DNA from: Taudactylus pleione
Taxonomy: Eukaryota; Chordata; Amphibia; Anura; Myobatrachidae
Direction of reading: 5' to 3'
DNA: 64,000 nt
Assembly (NCBI GenBank): GCA_031769625.1
Contig: JAUIMM010000636.1
Location: 6,778,501-6,842,500 of the forward strand
The position numbers and the translations under genes were made by a program. Under the pieces are notes generated by a model. The model saw nothing but the letters and a program-made list of their open reading frames with translations, was not told the origin of the DNA and did not search any database. Shown piece after piece: positions 32,403-43,626 of this stretch (position 1 is its first letter; each line of letters begins with the position of its first letter).

Positions 32403-32925
32403 AATTAAAAGTTAGTGAAATATACATAAAGGCCAATGCTGGAGTATATATTAGCTTTTTGTAAGAAAGAAACCACCAGTGTATCATGGAGCAAGTCCAT
32501 GATACAGCAGGACCACTCACCCCAGGTACTGCAGAGGTTAATCAAGATGGCAGATGTCTGTATTTAGTAATGCACCTTTGAGTCACCAATCCTGAGAAGG
32601 TAGCAGTCTTCTGCCAAGGAAGGGGGGCAGGGGGCTAAAAGTAGGGGTCCTCAAATTGAGGGGCAGCAGTATAGAGAGGAAGAAAATAGTGGGTTTGCCA
32701 CTGTTTGCAGCAGTACTCACAGCTGCGACAGCCCCAAGATGGAGGCCGTGGCAGCGCCCTTGCTTTACAGGGCTGCATTCAGGGTCTCCCACAGGCACCC
32801 AGAGTGATCGGTCATCTGTAGCTGCTTCCCTCTGCAGACGGAGGTGGTAATCGCGGAGGATAGCGAGGAGCTGATGGGATGTGTTGCCGCTCCTGTCAGT
32901 CCGCCCACCGGAAGTCCTCCTATTA

Positions 32926-34205
32926 AAATTTTCTTAAATAAATATGAATAGAAAAGTAGTGCATAGTCTATATTTTGGGGTGCAGATGTTGGTAAGCCAC
33001 TCAGAACCCTTTGTACACCCCTATAAAGGACAATTCCTCAAAAAAAAAAATTCCAGGAACACCCCAAAATACACACTTGAAATTTGGGGTGAAAATAACA
33101 AAAGTGTGGGGGGGGACAACTTCAAAAACTAGCGAAATAAGCTACTGGGGGTGCTCTAAGAAGGGACCAAGTGTTTTCGGGATTGCAGGTGCTTGTATGA
33201 TGTTGGAATTTTCATTTTTTCTAAAACTTCACTTTAGAGACATTAAACTATATTAGTACCCATTTTCAAGCACCCCAAATTTGATGGAACTACTTATTTG
33301 CTCCAAAAAACACTGCTTTATACCATTCTTCACCACTTGTACCAAGACGCTAATAGCAAGCAATAACCACCACTTAAGTACCCTAACTAGTTCAATTAGG
33401 GCTAATACTAAACTACCATAATGATTTCAGAAGTCAGCCCATCTTTTTCTGTTTCTTTTCGCCTGTTTCACATTCAATTGAATAAGAAGTAAATCGGGAG
33501 CGCGCATGAAAAGTTTTCCCATCCAAAACACATGAAGGCGGTGAAAAGTCAGGCAGGCGGAACTTTCTCGCCGATGTGAAACTAATTGAATACGGCCTTT
33601 AGTTTGTAAAAAAAATAAAAACTGGTTAGAGTTATCTGGCACACTTATTTAAGGGCATAGTAGTTATTGGCAACAATAATTGGGCATTTTACTTTTTATT
33701 TACAACAACAATTTACAATAAAGGGGACACATTTCTGTTACATTTATAATAAAAAGGGGAATGTTACTATATTTATACATATTTATACTCTATACAGCAC
33801 AATTATTTTTTAATTAATATTCACTATTGGGCCAATAAAGCGGGAAGGTTATTGGTTTTTGGGTACTTTTAAAATTTTTGTAACAGCACTTGCGCATGCA
33901 AGATACTATAGCTCAAACTGTCAGCAATTTGAGCCATCTCACCTGTTACAACAACCTAATTTTTTGGTGTGGTTTTTATGGCAGTTTGTAAAACTGCAAC
34001 TTGATAAATTGGGGTGTTTCTACTCTTCTCATCGGGCAAATCAGCAATGTGTTACAGTATCATGGAGTTTTGAAAACTGGTTATTTTTCAGCAAACTTTC
34101 TTTAAATAAATCAGTTTTCAAAACCACCAGGAAAATAAAAAAACACGCTTATTAAATATAGCCTACGATTTCCAGAGTTGATTATATTATATTTTTTTGT
34201 TGTGC
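32926..34205. other. Non-coding DNA with MITE-like fragments
   Basis: No gene. At 33586-33601, GAAACTAATTGAATAC looks like the right end of a MITE whose left end is not clear (possibly near 33430). The rest is AT-rich. A run of eight G lies at 33110-33117. Confidence 0.4.
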
Positions 34206-35485
34206 AGATTTCGGGCAGTATTCAATTAGTTTCGCACCCGCTATACTTTTTCGTATGACGGACTGTTCGCCTACATCGCGTATTTTAACCACGGAAACTT
34301 ATCGCACGCATCCCTGCGATTTGCCGTATTCAAGTCCAAAAGATGCGAAAAACGCAACCAGGCGAAAAGTGCTGTCAGAATTGGAGGAATCAGCCTGACA
34401 CCCCCTAAAAGATGAACTAACATTGGGGATCCATGTATATGCCCCCGAATAGCCCTAATAAAGCTATTTGGGGTACTTAAGGTGTGTCATTTTCTTCTAA
34501 ATAGCGTCTTTGCACAAGTGTTGAAGAATAGCATTATGCAGTTTTTTATGGTGAAAGTAAGTAGTCCAGTCAAATTTTTGGTAATTGAAAATGGGTGCAA
34601 GCATGGTTTAAAGTTGCTAGAGTAAAGTTTTTAAAAATGCACCTGAGGCAAGCAAACATCACCCCTAAACCCCCTAAAAGTCTATTTCGCTAGTTTTAAA
34701 GTTTGTGCCCCCACTTTGCAATTTTTTGTCCCCTTTTTCTAAGTCATTGTTTGGGGTGTTCATCATGTTTTTTAGGGGTTTTGATGCAGTTATCCTTTGG
34801 GGGGCTGTCCCATGGGTGCAGAGTGGTTTCCCCACCTTTGCACCCCAAAATAGTGATTTTGCACTTTTTTTTTACACCTATACATAAGCGAATCTTTTTC
34901 GCCTATTACATTGCATTGCATTTTCGCATACGCGAAAAGTGTTTGCAATTGAATATGGAGATAAGTTTCTGCCTGGTGAAAAGTCGCAATCAGCGATACT
35001 TAGAAGAGCCCTCTTACAATTATTTTGTGTACTGAAGTTGTTTTTAATCCTTGTTTTTAGCGTCCTTGTCAAAGAGTTGAAGAATGTTTTTTTATTTGTG
35101 GAATAATTAATTGTGTCACATTTTGCTTACTTGAAAATAGGTGCTAGTTTTTATTCTAGTCTCTAAAGTAGTTTTGTTAATTTTGTCTAAATCACACCTC
35201 TTGCATGCACCTGCAAGCAGAAAATCACATGAGCCATTCTTGCAGATTCTTTAGAAGGGTATTTCACTAGTTTTTTGTAGTGTTATGTATTTTTTTCTTA
35301 TTTTTGGACCCAGTTGTCCTTTGGGGGGCTGTCCTGTTCATAGGCGATACTTTTTTGCATAATACATTGCATTGACATTCTGCTTAGGTGAAAAACGGTT
35401 AGAGATAAGTTCCAACCACGCGAAAAGCCACGAATTACGATACTTTTACACAGCTTTTCGCGTCTAATAGAATCAGTCGCTAAAA
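34206..35485. mobile_element. Possible non-autonomous element with GTATTCAATTAGTTTC end
   Basis: The left end GGGCAGTATTCAATTAGTTT is the inverse of the end at 33586-33601. A weak partner, GCGTCTAATAGAATCAGTC, lies at about 35459-35477. Inside, the segment 34885-35005 is repeated in diverged form at 35338-35460 (TTGCATTGCATTTTCGCATA against TTGCATTGACATTCTGCTTA). No coding capacity. Borders and superfamily are uncertain. Confidence 0.4.
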
Positions 35486-35846
35486 AAAACATGTTTGACA
35501 CTTTAAAACCAGCTTTGCTACATACACTCCTTAAGCTTTTTTTTCACTATGCTGTAAATGGGCAACAATATTTCGGATAATAAAAAAGTATTAAATTTTT
35601 CAAAAATCTATTTCATGAAGTAGATTGTGCATGACCTATGTTTAGCATTATTTTATGCATGCAAACACATTACTGTTATATTATAGATAATGTGTTTTTT
35701 TATTTTAAAATGTTTGAACCCAACAAACTTGTTTTGATGATTATAGTAATCACCTTGTTTATTTGTAAACATTAATTTGACAGTTTTGAATGTAAAGCGC
35801 CATGCAAAATTTAACACTATGTAATTTCAGCAATAAAAAACATCAC
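35486..35846. other. Non-coding DNA
   Basis: AT-rich sequence, no recognised feature. Confidence 0.4.
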
Positions 35847-37041
35847 AGAGGCCTGCACGTCCACAAGAACATGAGCCAGATGATGAGAGACCTGGTACAT
35901 TCTGGCTAAATCAATAATTGTGTAAACAAGTAAACATATAGCATGTAACAGGTAGTCTTTTCAATCAACATACAGGCCCATCTTCGGAATGTCCTATTCC
36001 TTCACGGACATCAAGAACATCACCAGCAAGGACCCCACAGTCAGTGCTTGATGATGTGGTGACTAAGCCACTCCACTCCTCACAGCCTCTTGGTGAGTCT
36101 GTGTTTTTAAGGAATAAACATTATTTGTAAGCACACACACACCCTACCAATACAGACACTATAAAATTTAGCAGGTTACATGCTCTAAATATTTTTTGCC
36201 AAGCAATGTAATTGTGAAATCAATGTTAAGCTATGAGTCTAAATATTGACAGTTATAATTGTTTGCAAATAGTGCATGGATACATTTGTTAAGTTAGCCT
36301 GATGTACTATTTTTTTTGGGGGGTGTCCAAAAAATACCTTTTTAACTTTGCATCCAATAAGTAAATTTGCCTGTGTTATGGTTTTTGTTTGCAATGATGG
36401 GTGACTTAAATATTTCCATATGTCAGGTAACCTGGCTGGGTAACACCCTATCAGTGGTTCCCAAACTTTTTTGAAACATGGCACCCTAGAGTATCAGCAT
36501 TGTTTTCATGGCACCCCTAAGCCAAAAGTTTATAAATTCAGAAAAAATGTAGTAAAGTGAAGTAAATTGTGTTTACCTGTCATCCTTAGATTCAGTTATG
36601 TTGTGGTGGACAGGTTTGTGCTTCTGTTTGTCCACATATTTACATTACATTGAACATAAAGAATTTGATTTGGTGCTGGACCACCATCCTCAGGCATCCC
36701 TGCAAGTGTCCCGAGGCACCCCAGGGTGCCACGGCACACAGTTTGGGAACCAGTGTTCTAGATTTAATGGGGAGGGACAACAATAGGTTTCATGATTCCT
36801 TTATTAGGCTTTTGGAAGACAACCAACGCTTTATTTTATGGAAACAAATACAAACAACCAACAGACCCTAATCTGTCTTTATCAAGTCCAAAATGCTGCA
36901 GCACATGATTTAAATGCAACAATTCCTCGACTAGTGAGCCAACTCATTAGACCCTTCCCTGACACATCATCCAGTACATCAGCTGACACCACCCCTATAA
37001 ACACACCTGTTGTTACTCCTAAAAGGCGAGCACTGTGCGGA
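35847..37041 (+). pseudogene. Possible split accessory gene of a Harbinger element
   Basis: Three pieces read like exons of a Ser/Thr/Pro-rich protein. The first lies at about 35847-35908. The second (about 35968-36093) has an acceptor-like ACATACAG before it and a strong donor, CTTG-GTGAGT, after it, and is open as SSECPIPSRTSRTSPARTPQ. The third (about 36762-37041) reads RFHDSFIRLLEDNQRFILWK, then after a frame change LVSQLIRPF and TPVVTPKRRALCG with a stop. PIF/Harbinger elements carry a Myb/SANT-like accessory gene beside the transposase, and a Harbinger transposase lies convergently at 42299-43205. No SANT domain itself is seen, so the assignment is an inference. Confidence 0.4.
36452..36756. 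mobile_element. hAT-type MITE with CAGTGGTTCCCAAAC ends
   Basis: The left end CAGTGGTTCCCAAACTTTTT mirrors the right end GTTTGGGAACCAGTG, a terminal sequence typical of Charlie/Tip100-like hAT elements. About 305 bp, non-coding. The right flank TTCTAGAT fits the preferred hAT target, but the left flank CACCCTAT does not match, so the target duplication is decayed. It lies between two presumed exons. Confidence 0.7.
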
Positions 37042-38112
37042 TGACAAGACCAAGCATCCCATCCATCATCTACAAAATCCACTAAGGGTCGTCTGTGATT
37101 TTTTTTTTTTTTGGGAAAAAAGACTTTATAGTTATGTTTTATATAACTACTATAATTTTGTGTTTTTTAGGTTTGACTACTTTTTGACTAACTTTTATGC
37201 ACTTTCTTAGCTGATTTGGCTAAGTTGCATTGATTACATTGTTATGTTCCAAATGTCATTAATGCTAAATGTTTGTTTGCATATTTGCCATTTAAAAATA
37301 TGACATTACAAAACATTAGGGGTGTGCACCGGCCACTTTTCGTGTTTTGTGTTTTGGTTTTGGATCTGGATCTTTCCTCGTGTTTTGGATCTGGCTTGGA
37401 TTTGCCAAAACCACCCTTCCGTGTTTTGGGTTCTGGGTTTTGTGTTTTGGATCTGTATTTTTTTTAAAAAAAGCATAAAAACAGCTAAAATCACAGAATT
37501 TGTGTGTTTTTCTGCTCCTATGCTATTATTAACCTCAATAACCTTAATTTCCACTAATTTCCAGTCTATTCTGAACACCTCACACCTCACAATAGTGTTT
37601 TTATGTCCAAAAGGTTGCACCGAGGTAGCTGGATGACTATGCTAAGAGATACGAGTGGGCGGCACAAACACGTGGTCCATCTAGGAGTGACACTGCAGTG
37701 GCAGACAGGATGGCAGTTTGAAAAACTAGGCCCCAAACAGTACATAATTCAAAGAAAAAAAAGAGGTGCAAGATGGAATTGTCCTTGGGCCCTCCCACCC
37801 ACCCTTATGTTGTATAAACAGGACATGCACACTTTAACAAACCAAACATTTCAGCGCCAGGGTCTGCCACAAGACTGGGGCTTAAATGATTGGTTCGTTT
37901 GGGCCCCCACAAAACAAGCTGGCAATTAATCTGTCCCTGCACAAACTGGCTCTACGGAGGCAAGATGTCATCCTCATCCACCGATTCCTCACCCTCTTCA
38001 GTGTTGTGTACATCCTCATCCTCATAGAGTATTAATTCTTCCCCGCTGGAATCCACCACCACAGGTCCCTCTGTACGTTCTGGAGGCTGGTCTCCCTGGA
38101 AGAGTTGATAAT

Positions 38113-38345
38113 TCATTTTATGAACATCATCTTCTCCACATTTTGTGGAAGCAACCTCCTACGCCTTTCGCTGACAAGGTTCCCGGCTGCACTAAACACT
38201 CTTTCGGAGTACACACTGGAGGGGGGGCAACTCAGGTAAAATAGAGCCAGTTTGTACAGGGACCTCCAAATTGCCTCTTTTTCCTGCCAGTACAGGTACA
38301 GGTCTGACATGCCTACTTGGATGCTGTCACCGATGTAATCCTTTA
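38113..38345 (-). pseudogene. hAT-3 transposase C-terminal fragment
   Basis: On the minus strand this gives DYIGDSIQVGMSD, YWQEKEAIWRSLYKLALF and the dimerisation block SVYSERVFSAAGNLVS in one frame. It is joined upstream to type-B repeats at the same break (about 38338-38341) as in hAT-2, which shows both came from one deleted ancestor. The acidic tail continues to about 37970 on the minus strand. Confidence 0.85.
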
Positions 38346-39080
38346 ACAGACAGACGCATGCTTGTCGCTGCTGCTTTGAGGATGCAGGTGCAGCTACAGC
38401 CCACACAATTCACAAAGACAGAAAAAAAAGAATTTTGTATTTTTTGTGGAGCGCACTTTGAGGGTTACACCACCCTTTAACAGACAGACACACGCTTGTC
38501 GCTGCTGCTTTGAGGATGCAGGTGCGGCTACAGCCCACACAATTCACAAAGACAGAAAAAAAAAGAAGAATTTTTTTATTGTTTGTGGAGCGCACTTTGA
38601 GGGTTACACCACCCTTTAACAGACAGACGCACGCTTGTCGCTGCTGCTTTGAGGATGCAGGTGCGGCTACAGCCCACACAATTCACAAAGACAGAAAAAA
38701 AAGAAGAATTTTTTTATTGTTTGTGGAGTGCACTTTGAGGGTTACACCACCCTTTAACAGACAGACGCATGCTTGTCGCTGCAGCTTTAAGGATGCAGGT
38801 GCGGCTACAGCCCACACATTTCACAAAGACAGAAAAAAAAAGAAGAATTTTTTTATTGTTTGTGGAGCGCACTTTGAGGGTTACACCACCCTTTAACAGA
38901 CAGATGCACGCTTGCCGCTGCTGCTTTAAGGATGCAGGTGCGGCTACAGCCCACACATTTCACAAAGACAGAAAAAAAAGAAGAATTTTTTTATTGTTTG
39001 TGGAGCGCACTTTGAGGGTTACACCACCCTTTAACAGACAGACACATGCTTGTCACTGCTGCTTTGAGGATGCAGGTGGA
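38336..39080 (-). repeat. Tandem array B, about 5.5 units of 135-139 bp
   Basis: CACCCTTTAACAGACAGAC blocks occur at about 38336 (junction copy), 38471, 38610, 38748, 38887 and 39025, so units are 135-139 bp long. The unit is a diverged, shorter form of the type-A unit: it has lost the CCGGCCCTTTACTTATGACA segment and carries CAGGTG where type A has CACGTG. The array sits in place of the catalytic part of the transposase. Confidence 0.9.
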
Positions 39081-39405
39081 ATCTAGACGGGATTTGGAAC
39101 CAGGGACACACTACCTCCATCAATTGTCTAAATCCCACTGCACCAATGGTGGATACCGGATGCACGTCTAACACCAACATAGCAGTCAAGGCCTCAGTTA
39201 TACATTTTGCTTCAGGATGACTGCTGTCGTACTTCATCCTCCTCGCTAGGGACTGTTGGAGGGTCAATTGTTTAGTAAAAGTAGTGGTGTTCCTACTTCC
39301 TCTCTGGGATGATGAACAACTCCCAGCAGCAGCAACAGCACTAGGAGGAAGTGGTTCTTGATCTTTCCCTATTTTATTTTTATCGGAGAAAGTTTGGTCC
39401 TCCAT
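39078..39405 (-). pseudogene. hAT-3 internal transposase fragment
   Basis: The minus-strand frame begins MEDQTFSDKNKIGKDQEPLP, the family N-terminus, and then jumps to SSQRGSRNTTTFTKQLTLQQ and ends at FQIPSRF. Relative to hAT-1 about 1 kb encoding the BED finger and linker is deleted near 39340. A second break at about 39078 joins FQIPSRF to repeat B. The fragment shows that the ancestral protein began at the position of 3668 in hAT-1, where hAT-1 now has a stop near 3704. Confidence 0.82.
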
Positions 39406-39469
39406 TTATGTTATATTGATATATATGTGCAGCTAAGGCGCACACAAACGCAGAAAATATTTTTTTATT

Positions 39470-40990
39470 TTGAGCTGGCCCTTTACTTATGACACAGACG
39501 CACGCTTGGCACTAATTTGTTGATGCACGTGCGGCTACTGTGCACACAATTCACAAACACAGAAAATATTTTTTTATTTGGTTTGGACTGGAGTGCACTT
39601 TGGGGGTTACAGCACCCTTTAACGGTCCAGCCAGCCGGCCCTTTACTTATGACACAGGCGCTCGCTTGGCACTACTTTGTTGATGCACGTGCGGTTACTG
39701 CGCACACAATTCACAAACACAGAAAATATTTTTTTATTTGGTTTGGAGTGTACTTTGGGGGTTACAGCACCCTTTAACGGTCAAGCCAGCCGGCCCTTTA
39801 CTTATGACACAGGCGCACGCTTGGCACTACTTTGTTGATGCACGTGCGGCTACTGCGCACACAATTCACAAACACAGAATTTTTTTTTTATTTTGTATGG
39901 AGTGTACTTTGGGGGTTACAGCACCCTTTAACGGTCAAGCCAGCCGGCCCTTTACTTATGACACAGGCGCACGCTTGGCACTACTTTGTTGATGCACGTG
40001 CGGCTACTGCGCACACAATTCACAAACACAAAAAAATATATTTTTTTATTTTGAGTGCACTTTGTGGGTTACAGCACCCTTTAATGGACAAGCCAGCTGG
40101 CCTTTTACTTATGGGACACAGGCGCACGCTTGGCGCTGCTCCTTCGTTGATGCACGTGCAGCCACAGTGCACACAATTCACAAACACAGAAAATTTTTTT
40201 TTATTTTGTTTGGAGTGCCCTTTGGGGGTTACAGCACCCTTTAGCGGTCAATCCAGCCGGCCCTTTATTTATGGAACACAGGCTCACGCTTGGCACTACT
40301 TTGTTGATGCACGTGCGGCTACTGCGTACACAATTCACAAACACAAAAAAATATTTTTTTTTATTTTGTTTGGAGTGCCCTTTGGGGGTTACAGCACCCT
40401 TTAGCGGTCAATCCAGCCGGCCCTTTATTTATGGAACACAGGCGCACGCTTGGCACTACTTTGTTGATGCACGTGCGGCTACTGCGTACACAATTCACAG
40501 ACACAAAAAAATATATATTTTTATTTTGTTTGGAGTGCCCTTTGGGGGTTACAGCACCCTTTAATGGACAAGCCAGCTGGCCTTTTACTTATGGGACACA
40601 GGCGCACGCTTGGCACTACTTTGTTGATGCACGTGCGGCTACTGTGCACACAATTCACAAACACAAAAAAATATATATTTTTATTTTGTTTGGAGTGCCC
40701 TTTGGGGGTTACAGCACCCTTTCGTGGTCAATCCAGCTGGCCCTTTATTTATGGGACACAGGTGCACGCTTGACACTACTTTGTTGATGCACGTGCGGCT
40801 ACTGTGCACACAATTCACAAACACAAAAAAATATATTTTTTTATTTTGTTTGGAGTGCCCTTTGGGGGATACAGCACCCTTTAATGGACAAGCCAGTCGG
40901 CCTTTTACTTATGGGACACAGGCACACGCTTGGCGCTGATCCTTTGTTGATGCACGTGCAGCCACAGTGCACACAATTCACAAACACAGA
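39470..40990 (-). repeat. Tandem array A of hAT-3, ten units of 154-163 bp
   Basis: TGATGCACGTGC blocks begin at 39521, 39681, 39836, 39990, 40148, 40305, 40465, 40625, 40785 and 40948. All ten keep the CACGTG E-box. Units near the promoter side have diverged subtypes (CTGGAGTGCCCTTTGG and longer A tracts). It matches the arrays of hAT-1 and hAT-2. Confidence 0.9.
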
Positions 40991-41504
40991 AAAAATATTT
41001 TTTTTTTAGCACTTTGGGGGAGCACCCCTGACGGACAGAGCACCCCCAGGACTGGACAACACTACAGCACCCCTTTAGGACTGGGACACTGCACAGTGCA
41101 CAGGACTTTGGAGTGGACACAGCCCCTATGGACAACTGACTGCACAACACAGTCCAGCCAGCCCCTATGGACTTTGATGTAGTGGACACAGCCCCTATGG
41201 ACAACAGCAGCACAGCGCAGCACAGCACAACACTTCACTGCACTACACTACACTACAACACTACACTACATAGCCCAGCCAGCCCTAACTCCCACCCTCC
41301 CTCTTCACTGTCCACAGCCGAGTGAGAAAATGGCGCCGACGCGGGTACCTTATATAGGATCCAAAACCCGCGAGACCCGGAAGGCGGGATGATGACGTTT
41401 TGCCTCGATTTCAGATCCGAGTCAGGCGGGAAAAGTCGAGCCTGACTCGGATCGGGGGGCTCGGGGGGGTTCGGATTTCAGAAATCCGAACCCGCTCACC
41501 CCTA

Positions 41505-42038
41505 CATATATCCTTTGTTTTTATAATTCTTCTTTTATGCTGTACTACATTGTTTGTAAGTTTGTGTGTCAAAATAATGACAAAACCTTTGTGGCTCCCC
41601 TGAGTTGGTATGCATAAGCAATATTTTTGCACATACTTCCTGCTTTGTCTTGCTTCTTCAAAAGTGTCAGTAAAGATTTTGTTTCCAACAAAATGACATA
41701 ATTTACTTCCTCTTGCATTTAAATGATGGCTTATGTAAGTTTGTGTGTGAACATGTAAGGTAAGAATTTAATTTTTTTATTGTAGTGATTGTATTTTGTA
41801 ATGACTAAAAAGTTAGTCACATGGAGATGTGGCCCATAGCAAGCAACATTTTGAACTGTAAACTTAAGAATTTAGGTGTAGGTAAATTCAAAAAATTGTA
41901 TAGTATTAAGAAATAATAATGGTCAAACAATTACTCATGTTAATGCAAAGCATTCTATTTTACAGAAATGAATCCAAAATTACTTATGGTTAAAGGATGA
42001 TCTTCTGCCTTATCTGTCTACCTGAGTCTATACCCCAA
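41505..42038. other. Non-coding DNA
   Basis: AT-rich DNA between hAT-3 and a palindromic MITE. If the Harbinger interpretation is right, this is internal non-coding sequence of that element. Confidence 0.4.
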
Positions 42039-42215
42039 GGGGTAATGTTTCTAAGATGGGAGTTCTATTATGAAGTGATGTTGCCCATAGTAACCAATCT
42101 GATTCCAGGTATTATCTTCTAGAAGGTGCTAGATAAAGGAGAAGTAAATTCTGATTGGTTGCTATGGGCAACATCACTTCTTAAATAGAACTCCCATCTT
42201 AGTAAATTTACCCCC
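42039..42215. mobile_element. Palindromic MITE with GGGGTAA ends
   Basis: The 177-bp block is nearly one large hairpin: AAGATGGGAGTTCTATTATG through GTTGCCCATAGTAACCAATC on the left is mirrored by GATTGGTTGCTATGGGCAAC through ATAGAACTCCCATCTT on the right. Ends are GGGGTAAT and TTTACCCC; CAA on both sides may be a 3-bp duplication. Fragments of the same repeat appear near 26140-26240, and a similar end near 44590. Confidence 0.75.
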
Positions 42216-42298
42216 AAGTGTCACCTGCAAAAACCAAATCCTCTACCTGCTCACTGTCTATTACATAATCATGTGTTTGGTGTTGATGCAAACACAGA

Positions 42299-43205
42299 TT
42301 ATGTATTAGACAGATAGCAGCTGAGCACAATGTCTGAAATTTTAGATGGTTTGTAAAGCAAAATGCCCCCAGAACTGTCAAGACAGCGGAACCTACTTTT
42401 TAGTAGTCCAAAAAATCTTTCAATCACTGCTCTATTGGACTTATGTACTTCATTATAATTGTGCTCTGCAGGGGACTCCGGAAGCAACAAAGAAGTCAGG
42501 AACAATAGCCGTACCCTGAGTCTCCTTTAAATGATAAAATGTACAAATTTCTGAAAAAAAAAAAATGGTAACAACCAAAAATGGGTACTGTGTGTTTAAA
42601 CATTAAACTACAAATACCTCACCCAGTAGCCAACCCTCCACCATTTCTCCAGCCTCAAATTTGTCATTAAGGGCTAACTGGCTAAGGATAAAGGAGTCAT
42701 GACATGCTCCAGGGTAACCCACCACAACACTCATTACTTTCATGCTTGCATCACAAACCACTTGCACATTAGTGGAATGCTGGTGGTGCCTATTAAGATA
42801 TACATGTGCACGCACCCTAGGTGGTCTTAGCCCAATGTGTGTGCAGTCAATCACACCTAGCACATTTGGCATACCTGCAATGCCATAAAAGGAAACCCTG
42901 ACTGCATGCCACTGTGTCTCCTGGCTAGGAGAACAGATAAAGTCAGCAATCAAAGGCTGAATTGCTGTCAAAATCTGGGATAGGTAATGTGAAAAAGTGG
43001 ACTGTGAGATCCCTAGGACTCTACCAGTGACATACTGAAAATTGCCAGTAGCCAGAAAGTGCAACGCAGCCATGAGTTTATGCAGGTCTGAGACAGAGCG
43101 TGAACGTGCTGTCTCAAGGTCCAGGTCTAGTTTGACAAGGTCATACAGTTGGAATAAGTTGCTATGATTGAGCTGGAACAGCTGTATGACCTCAGCATCG
43201 ACCAA
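42299..43205 (-). pseudogene. PIF/Harbinger DDE transposase with one intron
   Basis: Exon 1 (43205-42623) encodes the nuclease core: LGISQSTFSHYLSQIL, then GVIDCTHIGLRPP with the first catalytic Asp, NRHHQHSTNVQVVCD with the second, and GYPGACHDS. A 98-bp intron (42622-42525) has the donor G-GTGAGG and acceptor AAAG-GAG. Splicing it restores the conserved WLLGDSGY. Exon 2 then shifts frame within a few codons and continues as SPAEHNYNEVHKSNRAVIER and FFGLLKSRFRCL, the expected C-terminus with the catalytic Glu region. A second shift follows near CYL. The start at 43205 is an internal or non-standard start; the N-terminus is unclear. PIF/Harbinger transposases cut at 3-bp TWA sites, as seen for the many MITEs here. 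Confidence 0.85.
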
Positions 43206-43626
43206 TGCGTTCAGTTTCTACGTCCTCTAAAAAAATAAGTCCTGTGCAGCCTCTGCGGAATTGGCAAAACCTTGCTGAGTTTCTTGCTCCTGGGTCCTTT
43301 CAGCCTGATGGTAGAGTCTCAGAAAACCCACAGCACCCTGCATCAAAGCCATGCTCTGGAATTCAGCCTTTATGTATTCAGAGGAAGGTATGCAGCTGGT
43401 TGTTCCGCTTTTGTAGACATCATAATTGTGTGCAGAGTGTTCACAAGTACTTGCACATGTTAAACTTGATGGGCTAAAGCCGTTGTAGTTTTACCTTAAA
43501 TTTAGTCCATGAAATCACAAGCACCTGTGCATACTCTAGCAAACTGAATGGTACAGTTTTGTGGTAAATTTGTTTTTGATATTTTACCCAGAAAAAACAA
43601 AATGTATGCCCCACCCAAAGCACAAC
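43206..43626. other. Upstream of the Harbinger transposase
   Basis: A plus-strand frame of 90 codons (43205-43477) overlaps here but shows no recognised domain. It could hide 5' leader sequence of the transposase on the other strand. No clear terminal repeat of the Harbinger element is visible. Confidence 0.35.

Larger units (their letters stand above)
26765..32925 (-). mobile_element. Decayed, nearly full-length L1-type LINE
   Basis: Read on the minus strand, a GC-rich 5' leader (32403-32925) is followed by ORF1 (32402-31533), ORF2 with endonuclease (about 30930-30600), reverse transcriptase (about 29600-28300) and C-terminal region (to 27467), then a 3' tail with AATAAA near 26784-26789. 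Order and spacing fit an L1-clade element of about 6.2 kb. Every reading frame is broken by stops and shifts. I find no clear target duplication, so both borders are approximate. Confidence 0.82.
37317..41504 (-). mobile_element. hAT-3: rearranged hAT-1-family copy
   Basis: It has both family ends (TAGGGGTG at 37317 and CACCCCTA to 41504), the promoter end with hairpins, a C-terminal transposase fragment, six type-B units, an internal transposase fragment and ten type-A units. It is 4.2 kb and inverted relative to hAT-1. Unlike hAT-1 and hAT-2, the flanks CAAAACAT (37309-37316) and CATATATC (41505-41512) do not match. It may have arisen by recombination between two insertions, or one flank may have changed later. 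Confidence 0.88.
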
